A DNA stretch of 64,000 nt from Leptasterias polaris (taxonomy: Eukaryota > Echinodermata > Asteroidea > Forcipulatida > Asteriidae). The translations under genes and the position numbers were made by a program. Below, piece by piece: positions 46,605-58,965 of the stretch. Under the pieces are notes generated by a model, which was given only the letters and a program-made list of their open reading frames with translations, did not search any database and was not told the origin of the DNA. Where the stretch lies: the NCBI GenBank assembly GCA_037783415.1, contig JAZGTN010000022.1, forward strand, positions 4,216,001-4,280,000. Reading direction: 5' to 3'. Within the stretch, counting starts at the first letter, position 1, and every line of letters begins with the position of its first letter.

Positions 46605-48230
46605 TAAAAAATCATTTTGTCAATATGGGGGACTCCCTCCAACCCAAGATTTTTTTTATTTAGAAGTGGGCCTTACACTTATAAATAATGTAAAATAATT
46701 AATATAAACTTGAAAGAAAAAACAATAATAATAGTTGCTGGAAAATTTTGCGATGGTTGATGCAATGCCACGAAAATGGTTATTCGGAATATTTCGTCAC
46801 AATCAGAGAAAAAAAACCTTTTGAAACGTTCGGTTCAAGGAACTTTCATTTCGGTCGTGCGAAGGTGGATTATATCACGCCGCGTATCATATCAAAAAGT
46901 TAAAATTCACGTTGATTAACAGAATCGCGATTAGCAGAAACGCCATTGCTCGCCCCAGGTAGCGCTATATGGTTAAAACATATGTATCAACCACAGCGGG
47001 TAAAGTGCCAACCTGTTGACACTACAGTGGAAGTAGTGAAGGCAATTCACTACAGAATGAACCGGATCCGCTGAGAAGGTTGAAAAGTTGGAGTAGGCAG
47101 ATTGGTTGGTTGACGTGTGTAGGAAGGGTAGGATGTAGGCAGGCTGTTGTTGAGGCTATGTATGGTCAGGTAAGATTAAGATGGGTGGGGTTTGTTGGCA
47201 GGGCTGTTTATACACTGAGAGGTAGAGGGAGGGGTTGAGGTGGGGCCGGCATGTCGGTGGTAAGGTGGGCGAGATTGAGGCGGGTTTGGGTGTTTTAGGT
47301 AAGTCAGAATAGTTTTATGATCGACAGGATCTTCAGTATCGACAGTATTTGTCAATTTAAAACACCGGAATCAAACAAAAACTTTCTTAATCGAAAGAAA
47401 GTCGGTTTAGGCTGTGGTCATCCAGTTTAGGTCCCCAAAAGTTGCTTTTGAGTTAGTGGTTGGTTTATAGAAAATTTCTTTTCCCTTTTCGAAGTCAAGC
47501 AAAGTCTAACCAGTCAAGACACAAAGTCACTATTTCAAATGTTTGTCAATTTTAAACACCGGAGTCAAACAAAGGTTTTTCTCAAAAGAGAATGGTCTCT
47601 AAAATTTATTTTGTATTCGGGGAGAAAGGTCAGGGGTATACAAGTTTTGCCAAGTCGGGCGTTGATGTCTCCTAAATTAAGGTCAAAGTAACGTACAAAT
47701 AATTATAATGTTGTCGTTTCCAAATTAGAGGTTAAATTATCCGGTGAAAAAATAATATGGTGAACGAATGATGCAAAAATAGAAGCGATTCTGCTTTTAA
47801 CTTGCCGATCCGAATTTGCGGCTATGGCTACGACTACCACTGTTGCTACGGGCGTTACTAAGGACGTCTTTTATTTCAACACATGATGACGCAGGGATAC
47901 AGCCGTAGCCGTAGCCGTAGCCGACTAGCCGTAGCCGACTAGCCGTAGCCACTAATTCGGACACGGCAATTGGCTTTAAATAATGTACATGACAAAATAA
48001 TAATAACGTTTGGGGATTGCTCAAAAAGCCGCCCAAACGAAATAACAATCTAAAAGAGCAATCCCCTAACGATAGCAACAGAAAAACAAACAAACAATTC
48101 ATATGAGAATATGAAACTACAAACAACATAAATATTGAAAAAGACAAAGCGAAAAACAATACAACAAATTAACAGAGAACAAAAATACACCATCAAGATT
48201 TACGTACTAAAACCTTACAACCATAGTTCC
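46605..48230. other. Region downstream of the Glu-rich gene
   Basis: No gene was recognised. 47.05-47.30 kb is unusually G-rich on the plus strand. 47885-47965 is a run of GTAGCC motifs (GCCGTAGCCGTAGCC, GACTAGCCGTAGCC) belonging to a dispersed family also seen near 6.35, 31.45, 35.74 and 58.35 kb. An inverted pair (GGGGATTGCTC and GAGCAATCCCC) spans 48014-48067. Confidence 0.5.
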
Positions 48231-51200
48231 CTAAATCCTCCTTGATTTAAGCACATCGAGGTAAACATTTTATATAATGTCATAATTTACGAGGTCCCAA
48301 GCCTTATCTTAAAGCAAACTTATAGGTCCAAATAATAGAACACAGTTCCTTACTAGCATGGCTCCCATGTCCTCTCATCAAAAAACAAGGTTATATGTCC
48401 ATATGAATATAATGATTAGTATAGCAAATTCCCTGTAGGCATAACTCAAAAAGTTCAGTTCTCTTTTATTATAAAAATTATATAGGTTTACCTAATTGAA
48501 CATCGTTTCTACTACCTTAGCTCCCGAAGTCCTCCTACCTCAAATCAAAATTAAAGGTCCAAAAATAATCAAACATCGATTCTACTACCTTAGCTCCCGA
48601 AGTCCTCCTACATAAAAGCAAATTTATAGGTCCAAAAATAATAAAACATCGTTTCTACTACCTTAGCTCCCGAAGTCCTCCTACCTCAAATCAAATTTAT
48701 AGGTCAACAAATAATAAAACATCGTTTCTACTACCTTAGCTCACGAAGTTCTCCTACCTCAAATCAAATTTATAGGTCCAAAAATAATAAAACATCGTTT
48801 CTAATACTTTAGCTCCCGAAGTCCTCTTACCTAAGAGCAAATGTATAGGTCCAAAAATAATAAAACATCGTTTCTAATACTTTAGCTCCCGAAGTCCTCC
48901 TACCTCAAAGTAAATTTATAGGTCCAAAAATAATAAAACATCGTTTCTACTACCTTAGCTCCCGAAGTCCTCCTACCTCAAAGCAAATTTATAGGTCCAA
49001 AAATAATAAAACATCGTTTCTACTACCTTAGCTCCCGAAGTCCTCCTACATAAAAGCAAATTTATAGGTCCAAAAATAATAAAACATCGTTCCTACTACC
49101 TTAGCTCCCGAATTCCTCCTACCTCAAATCAAATTTATAGGTCCAAAAATAATAAAACATCGTTTCTACTACCTTAGCTCCCGAAGTTCTCCTACCTCAA
49201 ATCAAATTTATAGGTCCAAAAATAATAAAACATCGTTTCTACTACCTTAGCTCCCGAAGTTCTCCTACCTCAAATCAAATTTATAGGTCAAAAAATAATC
49301 AAACATCGATTCTACTACCTTAGCTCCCGAAGTCCTCCAACATAAAAGCAAATTTAAAGGTCCAAAAATAATAAAACATCGTTTCTACTACCTTAGCTCC
49401 CGAAGTCCTCCCACATAAAAGCAAATTTATAGGTCCAAAAATAATAAAACATCGTTTCTACTACCTTAGCTCCCGAATTCCTCCTACCTCAAATCAAATT
49501 TATAGGTCAAAAAATAATCAAACATCGATTCTACTACCTTAGCTCCCGAAGTCCTCCTACATAAAAGCAAATTTAAAGGTCCAAAAATAATAAAACATCG
49601 TTTCTACTACCTTAGCTCCCGAATTCCTCCTACATAAAAGCAAATTTATAGGTCCAAAAATAATAAAACATCGTTTCTACTACCTTAGCTCCCGAAGTCC
49701 TCCTACCTCAAATCAAATTTATAGGTCCAAAAATAATAAAACATCGTTTCTACTACCTTAGCTCCCGAAGTCCTCCTACATAAAAGCAAATTTATATGTC
49801 CAAAAATAATAAAACATCGTTCCTACTACCTTAGCTCCCGAATTCCTCCTACCTCAAATCAAATTTATAGGTCCAAAAATAATAAAACATCGTTTCTACT
49901 ACCTTAGCTCCCGAAGTTCTCCTACCTCAAATCAAATTTATAGGTCCAAAAATAATAAAACATCGTTTCTACTACCTTAGCTCCCGAAGTTCTCCTACAT
50001 AAAAGCAAATTTCTAGGTCCAAAAATAATAAAACATCGTTTCTACTACCTTAGCTCCCGAAGTCCTCCTACCTCAAATCAAATTTATAGGTCCAAAAATA
50101 ATAAAACATCGTTCCTACTACCTTAGCTCCCGAATTCCTCCTACCTCAAATCAAATTTATAGGTCCAAAAATAATAAAACATCGTTTCTACTACCTTAGC
50201 TCCCGAAGTCCTCCTACATAAAAACAAATTTATAGGTCAAAAAATAATAAAACATCGTTTCTACTACCTTAGCTCCCGAAGTCCTCCTACCTCAAATCAA
50301 ATTTATAGGTCCAAAAATAATAAATCATCATTCCGACTACCTTAGCTCCCGAAGTCCTCCTACCTGAAATCAAATTTATAGGTCAAAAAATAATAAAACA
50401 TCGTTTCTACTACCTTAGCTCCCGAAGTCCTCCTACATAAAAACAAATTTATAGGTCAAAAAATAATAAAACATCGTTTCTACTACCTTAGCTCCCGAAG
50501 TCCTCCTACATAAAAGCACATTTATAGGTCCAAAAATAATAAAACATCGTTTCTACTACTTAAGCTCCCGAAGTCCTCTTATCTTATTAAAGCTAATTCA
50601 TAGGTCCAAAAATAAAAGAAAACAGTTCATATAACCTTAGCTCCCGAAGTCCTCCTATCTTAAAGTAAATTCTTAGGTCCAAAATTAATAACATCTACGG
50701 TTTCTACTAGCTCCCGAAGCCTTCTCATTATCTTAAATAGGTCAAACAATAATATAATACGGTTCCTAGTACCTTAGCCCCTGAAGTCCTCCTATCTTAA
50801 AGCAAATTCTTAAGTCAAAATAATAGAAAACAGTTCCTGACATGTCCTCTTATCATAAAACAAAGTTAAATGTCCATATAAATATAATGAATAGTTATAG
50901 CAAATTCCCTGCTGGGATAACTCATAAAGTTCAGTTCTCTTTTATTATAAAAAGTGTATATATAGTCTACATAAATGAACACATTTATTACTACCTAAGC
51001 TCCCGAAGTCCTCCAACCTAAAAGCAAATTATAGGTCCAAAAATAAAAAAACATCGTTCCTAATACTTTAGCTCCCGAAGTCCTCCTACATAAAAGCAAA
51101 TTTATAGGTCCAAAAATAATAAAACATCGTTCCTAATGCTTTAGTTCCCGAAGTCCTCTCATCTTCTTAAATCTAATTCTTAGGTCCAAATAATAGAACT

Positions 51201-52020
51201 CAGTTCCTTACTGACATGGCTCTTAGTGTCCTCTCATAATAAAACACAGCTCCCGGAGTCCGTCAATCTTAAATCAAATGTATAGTTCCAAAACTAACAA
51301 AACACAGTACCTACTACCTAAGCTTCCGAAGTCCTCATATATTAAAGCAAATGTATTGGTCCAAAATTAATAGCATCTACGGTTTCTACTACTTAGCTCC
51401 CGACGCCTCCATGTCATCTTAAATAGGACAACAAATAATAGAACACAGTTCCTTACTGACATGGCTCAGGGTCCTCTCATCAAAAAACAAAGTTATGTAG
51501 GTCCATTTAAATATAATAAATAGTATATATATATATATATATTTTTTTTAATGAGATATCGCCTAACTCACAAGGCCACGGACGGCCACTCAAGGTGAGG
51601 GCTACACATAACTGATTTGGGCTATCAACCCAAATCAATTGACACCAGGGGCACGTTGCCTCCTACTCCTGGGGCTGAAACAGGGTTACCCCCTTCACAG
51701 TCCATAAGGATGTAGGCATGGGTATCATCCACTAGGAGCCTGTCAAGTGCCTTGCTCAAGGGCACAAGTGTCATGACCGGGTATCGAACCCACACTCTGC
51801 TGCTGAAAACACCAGAGCTTAGGTCCGGTGACCTAGACCGCTCGGCCACGACACGCCATATAGCATATTCCCTGCTGCAATAAATCATAAAGTTCAGTTC
51901 TCTTTTACTATTAAAAATGTATAGTTCTACATAAATAGAACACAGTTACTATACCACCAAGGCACCCGAAGTCCTCCTATCTTAAAGCAAATGTATAGGT
52001 CCAAAAATGACATAACACTA
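48230..52020. repeat. 73-bp satellite, regular core 48.5-50.6 kb with decayed flanks
   Basis: The unit is about 73 bp: GCTCCCGAAGTCCTCCTACC, TCAAATCAAATTTATAGGTC, CAAAAATAATAAAACATCG, TTTCTACTACCTTA. Some 28-29 orderly copies lie between 48519 and 50570. CTACCTCAAATC and CTACATAAAAGC variants alternate irregularly. Decayed copies continue on both sides. A longer spacer (CATATAAATATAATGA, CAAATTCCCTGCTGGGATAA, AAGTTCAGTTCTCTTTTATT) occurs near 48.40, 50.87 and 51.50 kb, so the array has a second order of repetition. No coding potential. Confidence 0.93.
51540..51860 (-). mobile_element. tRNA-Leu/Ser-type SINE inserted in the 73-bp satellite
   Basis: Minus strand, head first: GTGGCCGAGCGGTCTAGG (A box) and GTGGGTTCGATACCC (B box), spaced as in a tRNA with a long variable arm. 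The body follows (CACTTGTGCCCTTGAGCAAG, GGCAACGTGCCCCTGGTGTC) and an AT/TA tail ends at about 51530. It interrupts one of the spacer units: ATAGTATA on one side, ATAGCATATTCCCTG on the other. Confidence 0.75.
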
Positions 52021-52539
52021 GGTCTTAGTCAAACTTGTTTTCACTTCAATGTAATGTAGCCACGTTCCCTCTCTTCAGGTAAGTTATGGGTCCAAATAAA
52101 ACTTATAATGTCACTTCCCTCACTATAAAACAAACACAAAATTACTATATAAGGCCAAAATGAAATACTATTAAGACTAGTCATTAACCCTGAAGCCCTA
52201 CAAACAAATACATCAATAGGTCCAAAACAAAGATATAATAGTTCTCTGTTAGTTCACAAACAAACAAACATACATTCAGACAAAAAACTGAACCATTCTA
52301 CAAAAGTCTCCTTCTTTTTAAAAATTACATTCACATTCATCAATTTTCCCGGGAGCGTTTAGGAACATTAAAAGGCCTTTCCACAAAAGCTTCCCCGGTT
52401 GTTCTTCGCCATCTTGTATCAGTGTATACAGAGGTGCTAGTCAACCGTGGTGAATTTTTTGCGGTGTGTTAACAGTAGTATCGCTTGTACAGTTTATCGG
52501 TCTATTCATACGCATCACCCAATCACCATTTAACATTTC

Positions 52540-53035
52540 ATCGGTAGTTTAAAAAAGGTTCTCGTTTACCATTGGTCAAGTAAACTTAAGGTAGAACAAG
52601 AGTTTGATAGTCTCTGGTTTAATACAGTTCTTGGGTCTCGTTTTCACAGATGAATTCTGACAGTTTTCGTACGAAAACGCAAGGAATAGTTTGCTCATAA
52701 TAATCAGTTTAACGTTGATCAAGTTGGTAGACTGAGGGTTGGGTACTCGGCTAATAGGCCCTATAGTTCTCTATACGTCTAACAGTTACCGTACGAAAAC
52801 ACATGGAGTAGATTCATGATACAATTTAGTCTACTGTTGGTCAAGTTGGTAGAATAAGGGTATGATATTCTCTCGAACACAGTTCTTGGTCTCATTATTG
52901 CGGGTTATAAGTCTAACAGTTACCGTGAGAAAACACAAGGAATAGTTTAAACAATGCAGTTCACCGTTGGTCGGGTTGGTATAGAATAAGGGTCCAATAC
53001 TCTTTGTTTTACTACATTTCTCGGTCTCAAAAATC
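52540..53035. repeat. Degenerate tandem repeat, unit about 120-140 bp
   Basis: CTGACAGTTTTCGTACGAAAAC, then CTAACAGTTACCGTACGAAAAC, then CTAACAGTTACCGTGAGAAAAC recur roughly every 120-140 bases. Each is followed by CAAGGAATAG and a GTTGGTCAAGTTGGTAGA-like segment. Three to four copies are recognisable, well diverged. Confidence 0.6.
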
Positions 53036-54927
53036 ATCAGTGATCATTGTGATGTTTCTCAAACAGCCGTACATACTTTAAACACGAGGAGTGTCTCAAA
53101 ATAATCTCTTTTACCCTTCCAGGTTGTTGGTCTTTTTTAGGTTAGAAAAAGTTAGCATAAGTTATAAGTCTAACATAATCATTTGAATACCGCGATATCA
53201 TCCAACGCTGATCACAAGATCCTTGTTTTGTTTGTTTCCTATCAACCGATCACATCATCGCAACATCTTCATTTGAGCTTGTTGGGTTAAAGGTCACAAA
53301 ATCACAGCACGGGTCACAACACTTCGGTTGAGGTGTTTCTTTAATTTGCTTGTGGCTTGCATAATGTTAAGTTTCTTTGGGTTCATGTTCATTTACCGAG
53401 ACCCGCAAAATCTTACCCGCTGTGGTTGATTCTTGGGGTGCTGCGAATGGTTAGTCTCTTGACCCTCAAAACAAAGCAGTTTCTGTCAAACTCGATTTTG
53501 TTATGTTTCATTTCCCCCCAAAAATCACATATTTACCTTTTAAAGAATTAATTACTTGAGAGAAGGAAACCCCCCGAAAAACTAACCTTTTTCCTTCAAA
53601 ATTTCGACGATAAAAATTCTTCACAACTATTGCAGACTTGCTTTCAAAGGAGTAGGCCTAGTAACTGTAAAAGAAAACCTTTTAAGTAAATTATACTCGA
53701 ACAAAACAAACTTTTTTCCGGAGCGGTCGAACAAAAACTTTATTATCACAAATCTTCTTAAGCCATTTGCGATGCGTTGTATCAACCAATCGGAAAGCTC
53801 ACAGACCATATACCATTCTGACTAATTGCTCACCAGTCACTCTCTTTTTGACATTAAAACTATGAAGTTTCCATTGTGGAATTCATGTGAACAATCTTGT
53901 TGATGTATTCATTTACAAATATCAGTATTTCAGACCATAATTGGTTGATTAATTTTGTACAGAACCACCGGGGGTCGAATTAACAAAGAGCTAAAATTGC
54001 TCTTAATTGCAAAGCAAAGTGTGGTGTCACAACACAAATCCCTATGGCAATATTGACAACTCATCTTAAGAAGATTCTCGTTTTGTTTGGGTAAAGTTGA
54101 GCCCCGGGCTCGATTTAACAACGAGCTAAGATTGTTCTTAATGGTCAATCAATTGCTTTATTTGCCCAATGTGATGTCACACAAAAAAAATGCATTATTG
54201 ACAAATTCAACTTCAGATAAATCTCAGTGTTTTATGAAATCGAGACCAGCAGGTCCATTCTAGTATTGCAAAATTCGGACAACGTTCACTTCAAAACTCA
54301 AACCAACTTCTTTTATACCAGTGTTTTATATAATACAAATCATGGCTACTAATTTTATAAAATGTACTCGGTAAGCCTTTGGTATCGACGTACAGAAATA
54401 TGTTCTTTTGTATCTCATCATGTTGTCCGAAGCTTTGATTGTAAGGATGTTTCGACACATCACGCTGTAACAGTTCGTAAAAAAAAAAAAAAAAATGAAT
54501 AAAAATTATATATAAAAATACAACCTTTGTATCTGTGGATTTATTTGTGTGAATTACATGTTAGAACTGATTAGGTTAGGCCTAAAAAGAAATTAACCGA
54601 CCTCAAAGTTCAACTGACCATAATCGAATGTTGTAAATAAATGAGCAGGATACTCATCACAAATGGTTCACGTGATGGTGTTTTGGCAGTTAACTTAAAT
54701 CTGGTAAGCCCATTTGTTTGTGTTGAGCTACTTTTTGAACTTAAGCAGCTCTATGAAATTAGGCCCTATGGTATGTCTCCTGTCAACTGAGCGCCCCCAC
54801 ACGTCTCCCATTTGTACTGACACAAACACTTCCATCTGAAATTTTATCTGCTTCCCCACCCCTACTGATGAGTCTTTATGAAACATCACAATGAACTATT
54901 TGTTTGATATAAAATCCCACAACCAAT
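53036..54927. other. AT-rich intergenic DNA
   Basis: I see no gene or clear repeat apart from a poly-A run near 54480. Short open frames lack codon structure or family signal. Confidence 0.5.
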
Positions 54928-55225
54928 ATGCAACCCAGTACCTCCAAGAATTCCTTCATCCATACCAACCTCGACCCAACCCCCTTCCCAGCTCTACTTG
55001 TAAACTTGTCCCATACATCACTCGCACTAAATCAATATGGTCATCGCTCGTTCTCACATTCGTCACCAACAAGGTGGAACAGTTTGCCAAACTTCATCAA
55101 AACTGCTCCAAATGAGAACATTTTCAAATCTATGCTAAAAACGTACCTCTTCAATTATTTTATTGCTTTTATTTTTTATTTTTTATTTGGTAAAGCGCTT
55201 CAGGACATTTGTCGACTTATAAATA
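54928..55225 (+). mobile_element. CR1/L2-type LINE 3' fragment
   Basis: Plus-strand translation gives the usual end of a reverse transcriptase ORF: RSFSHSSPTRWNSLPNFIK, then NIFKSMLKTYLF, followed by AAAGCGCTTCAGGACATTTG and an AAATAAATAA tail. A frameshift upstream breaks the rest. Confidence 0.65.
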
Positions 55226-56785
55226 AATAAGTATAGTTTACTAACATTATTAATATTGTTTATATATATGTTTTTAAAATAGTTTTCATGTTCCACATAC
55301 AGGCTGTGCATCTTCTGTTGGCATTACAGATTTCCATTAAACAACTAGAACAAACAGCGGGATAATCAATACAACTAAATATCATACAAAGCCAAATCAG
55401 AGCATCAATTAGGCTAACTAACAGGAAGTTGTTGATATCTATAGTCTAGACAAGTGGGATATGACAATTTTCAAATTTAACATCGATTTAGCCCAGTTGA
55501 TAAATTGGCTAAAGATATCCATCGTATACAAATCATATATATCTACTTATCTTCACATAGTTGGCACGTTTTTCACTCCAAAGCAACAATATCGAGCCAG
55601 TCGTCTAGAACTGCATTCAAAAACATCTTTCAGATTTCGCAAAGTACCCGAATCAGAGTGGGTGGCAATGGCCGTCGGATATTTTGTGGCGTTTGTTTTC
55701 TTGGCCTTCCGATACTGAGAGGATGCCATTCCAAATATTGGTAGTTTTGCACATGAAGAACATAATAAGGAGATCCCGTTTTTTCTAATTTTCCCTGCCA
55801 CTCTTCCTGTGAATGATTTACAATAATTATGTGTCTGATGACGTGCTCATAAATCCTCGAAAGACGTCATCAGGGTACTAGCTGTTGCTGCTGTTGTTGT
55901 TTGTTCGTTTGTTTGTTTGTTTGTTGGGTTGGTTGGGTTGTTTGTTTGTTTGTTTGTTTGTTTTTTTGGGGACTCCTTCTGCCACATTTGAATCACAATA
56001 AAACCTCAGATTGCTCTAGAACAGGCCGGACCTGTTACCCACACTGTAGGTTTGCATACATTTCGCAGTCGGATTTAATCTGCACGCAATTCCTATGACG
56101 GGGCTTGAACCCACGGGAAGGCATGGCATTTCATTAACGTCGGATAAGATTTACCATGAAATGTGTACGAGTTTCAAATGTTACTCTACATTAACTCTCT
56201 AGTTAACTGCAGCGGACAACATGGTTTTAAAAGAGGTTATCGAAGTAGATCATCTGCTGTACAAGCCGCTGTGGTGCGTTTGTAAACAAAGGTTACATTA
56301 AAAAAACAATCATTCGGATGCCAATTTGTTTTTAAAGTTCACTGACGTTTATTGTGTGTATCAAACCAAACCCAAACAGTTAATGCAGGTACAGTTTAAT
56401 GATGCGGGAATTACATTCTTGGCATTTTGGTTGACTGTGGTAAACTTAAATATAAACCCTCGTGTACATTACTTAAACCCATTGAAAGAAAGAAAGAAAA
56501 CAAGAAAAAGAAGAAGAAAAAACAAAAAAACCCAAAACAAACCTAAAAACAAACCGAAAACAAAAAACAATCCAAAATACACCCTGTAAAGAACACCAAC
56601 AGTTTTTAATCAATGATTTAGTTCAATAAGTTTAAAATTATTGGGGTATGTTTGAATCTTAACGTAAGCCAATGAGGGGAATAATCCAACTCTCAATCAC
56701 AGCCGGGGCAAAGCCCAAATATCACGTGGAACTTTCATTGACATGTTTGCGTGTTCACATCGGGCTCAGACCATGCAACATTGAT
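55226..56785. other. Intergenic DNA with simple repeats
   Basis: No gene was seen. (GTTT)n-type repeats are at 55895-55965 and A/AAAC-rich sequence is at 56485-56580. An inverted pair ATGACGT..ACGTCAT lies near 55838-55870. Confidence 0.5.
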
Positions 56786-57621
56786 ATGGAGGAGGAATGG
56801 GGACATAAGTTGTGCGAACAGTTTAAAGTGGAAGTAGCTCAAAATAAAGGACACACGAATAGTAAAGTTATTTCATATGACAGAACAGGTCAACAGAAAC
56901 ATTGTAGAGAAGATGGTACGTCAGCATCATCGTAACGTGTGACGTCAAACGCTTGAGTTTATACCGTAGAACAAGCGCAGCGTTGCGTTACAACGTAATT
57001 ACGTATCACCTTCTTAGTATGCCTCCCGACAGTGATGCTCCGTCTTGTTTGCTGGAGATGTCCCAGCTACAGTGTCCACTGATCTGTGAACTGAAGAATG
57101 GTAACTATTTTTAAAAAGGTTGAAATAAAAAAGATCACATTAGGGGGAACATTTTTGCTGCTGAATTCGATGGAAACGTATATGGCATTAGTTTGGGATA
57201 CTGAGGTTACACTACCCCTTTTCACGGGGTCGTATGTTAATTAAAACCAACATAAAGTCTGTTAAAATGACATTCATAGTTTGAAGTTTCATAGTGTCCC
57301 GGTATCGGCAGCTATACTTTGCTTCCACGGGCTCAAACTTTAACAAAAGCCTGCTTTTGGTCAAACTTATTAATCCACCATTACACAGTTAGTGAAGTTT
57401 GGATTGTTTACTCATTGGTATATTTCATACCTTATACTGGGTTTTTGCAGACATGCCCGCATCCGTTGGAACAGCACAACATATTGCCGTCGCAATCGGC
57501 ACTGTTAGAACAAGATTCAACACAAATTCCTCCCACACCTGCCTCAACGTCAGGGCAACTCTGCCCATTCGCTCCTACCAAAAAAACACCACATGGGAAT
57601 CAGATTTTACAATCCACCAAG
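56786..57621 (+). CDS. Possible exons of an unknown gene (tentative)
   Basis: Three stretches look exon-like. 56786-56915 starts [19 protein letters not shown] and ends phase 1 at GTACGT. 57019-57100 starts [19 protein letters not shown] and ends phase 1 at GTAACT. 57451-57621 follows a TTTTTGCAG acceptor and ends before GTACAA. Either of the first two could splice to the third in frame ([14 protein letters not shown]...), as alternative first exons. The third is also open in another frame that reads Pro/Ser/Gln-rich ([15 protein letters not shown]...), which looks more protein-like but does not fit the phase. I find no family. The segment could be non-coding. Confidence 0.25.
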
Positions 57622-57710
57622 GTACAAAGTGATGGTTGAGGTGCCTCATAGGCACTTAGCGGGCTTGTAATACATGTACATCATGCTATATACAAAATCC
57701 ACTATATTGA

Positions 57711-58241
57711 AGGTATTAAACAGGATTGGTACCAAAATAATCACAGACTGTGTTCATATTTTGTGTGTGTGATCAACCATACACATGAAAAAGCAAACCT
57801 GTGAAAACTTGGGCTTCATCTTGTGCGTGATTCAGGAGAAAATAGTGAAAAAACCAAGCACCATTTTCAGCATGTAAACATATTTAACGTAACAGCTATT
57901 TTGGTTGTAACATGGAGGAAGGAATAGGATCCTGACAATTCAATGTTTAGCTTTTAATAAACAACCACTTATCGTTGGCACATTTGATTCATGCAATGCC
58001 TCAAATGAAAGCTAATAACTCAAATCTAAGCATATAGCTATTTCAATTCGGCCAAAAATCAGACCTAGCATCTTTAAAGCAACCAGCTGTTGGTTTTCAG
58101 ATACAGTTTTTTTGAATTTCATTATGTCTTTATTTCAGAGGGGCAGAGAGAAATATTTTACCGAAAATTAGTTCTAGTGTCAGTAAGCTTTCAAACCAAA
58201 ACCAGACAATGATGTTAATCCTGCCAATCCTGCATAAACCT
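57711..58241. mobile_element. TTAA-type MITE, AGGTATTA family, 531 bp
   Basis: TTGA (decayed TTAA) then AGGTATTAAACAGGATTGGT at the left; CCAATCCTGCATAAACCT then TTAA at the right. Interior segments match 22437-22822. About 150 bases longer than that copy, apparently by an internal insertion. Confidence 0.65.
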
Positions 58242-58809
58242 TTAAAAGTGTGTGGTTAGTGCGCTATCAACCAACCATTGGTCAATCAAGGAACATAGAC
58301 CCCGCCCGCTTATAAAGTGGATTATCTGTCACGATAGCACGGTCCATTTACGAGTTAGAGGCTACGGCTGTGGCTATACGGCTTGACTCCCGTGTCATTA
58401 TGCAAGCAGCAGCCATTGGCAACACAGCAGTAGCCACAACCGTAAGAAGAATGATTATGAATTTAAAACAACCCATGGAAGTCAAGGCTATGTTGGTTAT
58501 GGCTTTCGTAAAAGAGTCTGATGCCATGCACGGATTGCCTGGAATTATAACAACAGCCTTAAACTCGTAGTAATCAAGCCATAGCAGGAGCCGAAGCCAT
58601 TAATGCAGACACGGCTTTCCGTGGCAAGGGGAAAACTTTGCACAGTAATATAGACATCATAATATAGCAAAACTTTCAACAAGGGAGAAGTTTCGTATGT
58701 AGAAGCAAGTTCAGGAAATTGTATGTGTGAAGAATTGGAATGGAGACTCTCCCAAAAAGAGCCAGGCTCTCTCAATAGATTTAAAACATTTAAAGAAAAT
58801 GGAACAAAC

Positions 58810-58882
58810 CTTGCAAGTTGGTCGTTGCGATGAGCAGAGCTCCAGCCAGCATCAAAAACACCAATGAAATTGCTCGTGCCAT
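58810..58882 (-). pseudogene. Divergent second copy of the WAP signal-peptide exon
   Basis: The minus strand repeats the first exon of the WAP gene nearly base for base: ATG at 58882, the same 24-residue signal peptide and the same phase 1 donor (GCAAG then GTTTGT). It lies in the left arm of the 58.6-60.3 kb inverted duplication and keeps a TATA box. I see no WAP exon on the minus strand to its left within the window, so it may be an orphan exon, or its downstream exons may be farther away. Exon intact; gene status uncertain. Confidence 0.6.
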
Positions 58883-58957
58883 TTTGACTTCACTTCGATT
58901 CTAAGAACTTCCGATGAATTCGTTTCGGGATATGGACTTTGGACCAACTGTTGTTGC

Positions 58958-58965
58958 TTTTTATA
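58958..58965 (-). promoter_or_regulatory. TATA box of the mirror WAP copy
   Basis: On the minus strand TATAAAAA lies about 76 bases upstream of the ATG at 58882, in the same setting (GCC before it) as the plus-strand box. The two promoters point away from each other across about 1 kb. Confidence 0.5.

Noticed and set aside
46208..46663. 151-codon plus frame through the last exon of the Glu-rich gene
   Set aside because: Its first part is A-rich intron sequence, and its frame differs from the one that splices correctly from 46121 to 46420.
51625..51888. 87-codon minus-strand frame
   Set aside because: It lies inside the tRNA-Leu/Ser-type SINE.
58370..58570. 66-codon frame starting MAIRLDSRV
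   Set aside because: It reads through a dispersed GGCTACGGC/GCCGTAGCC repeat family and has no family signal or splice context.
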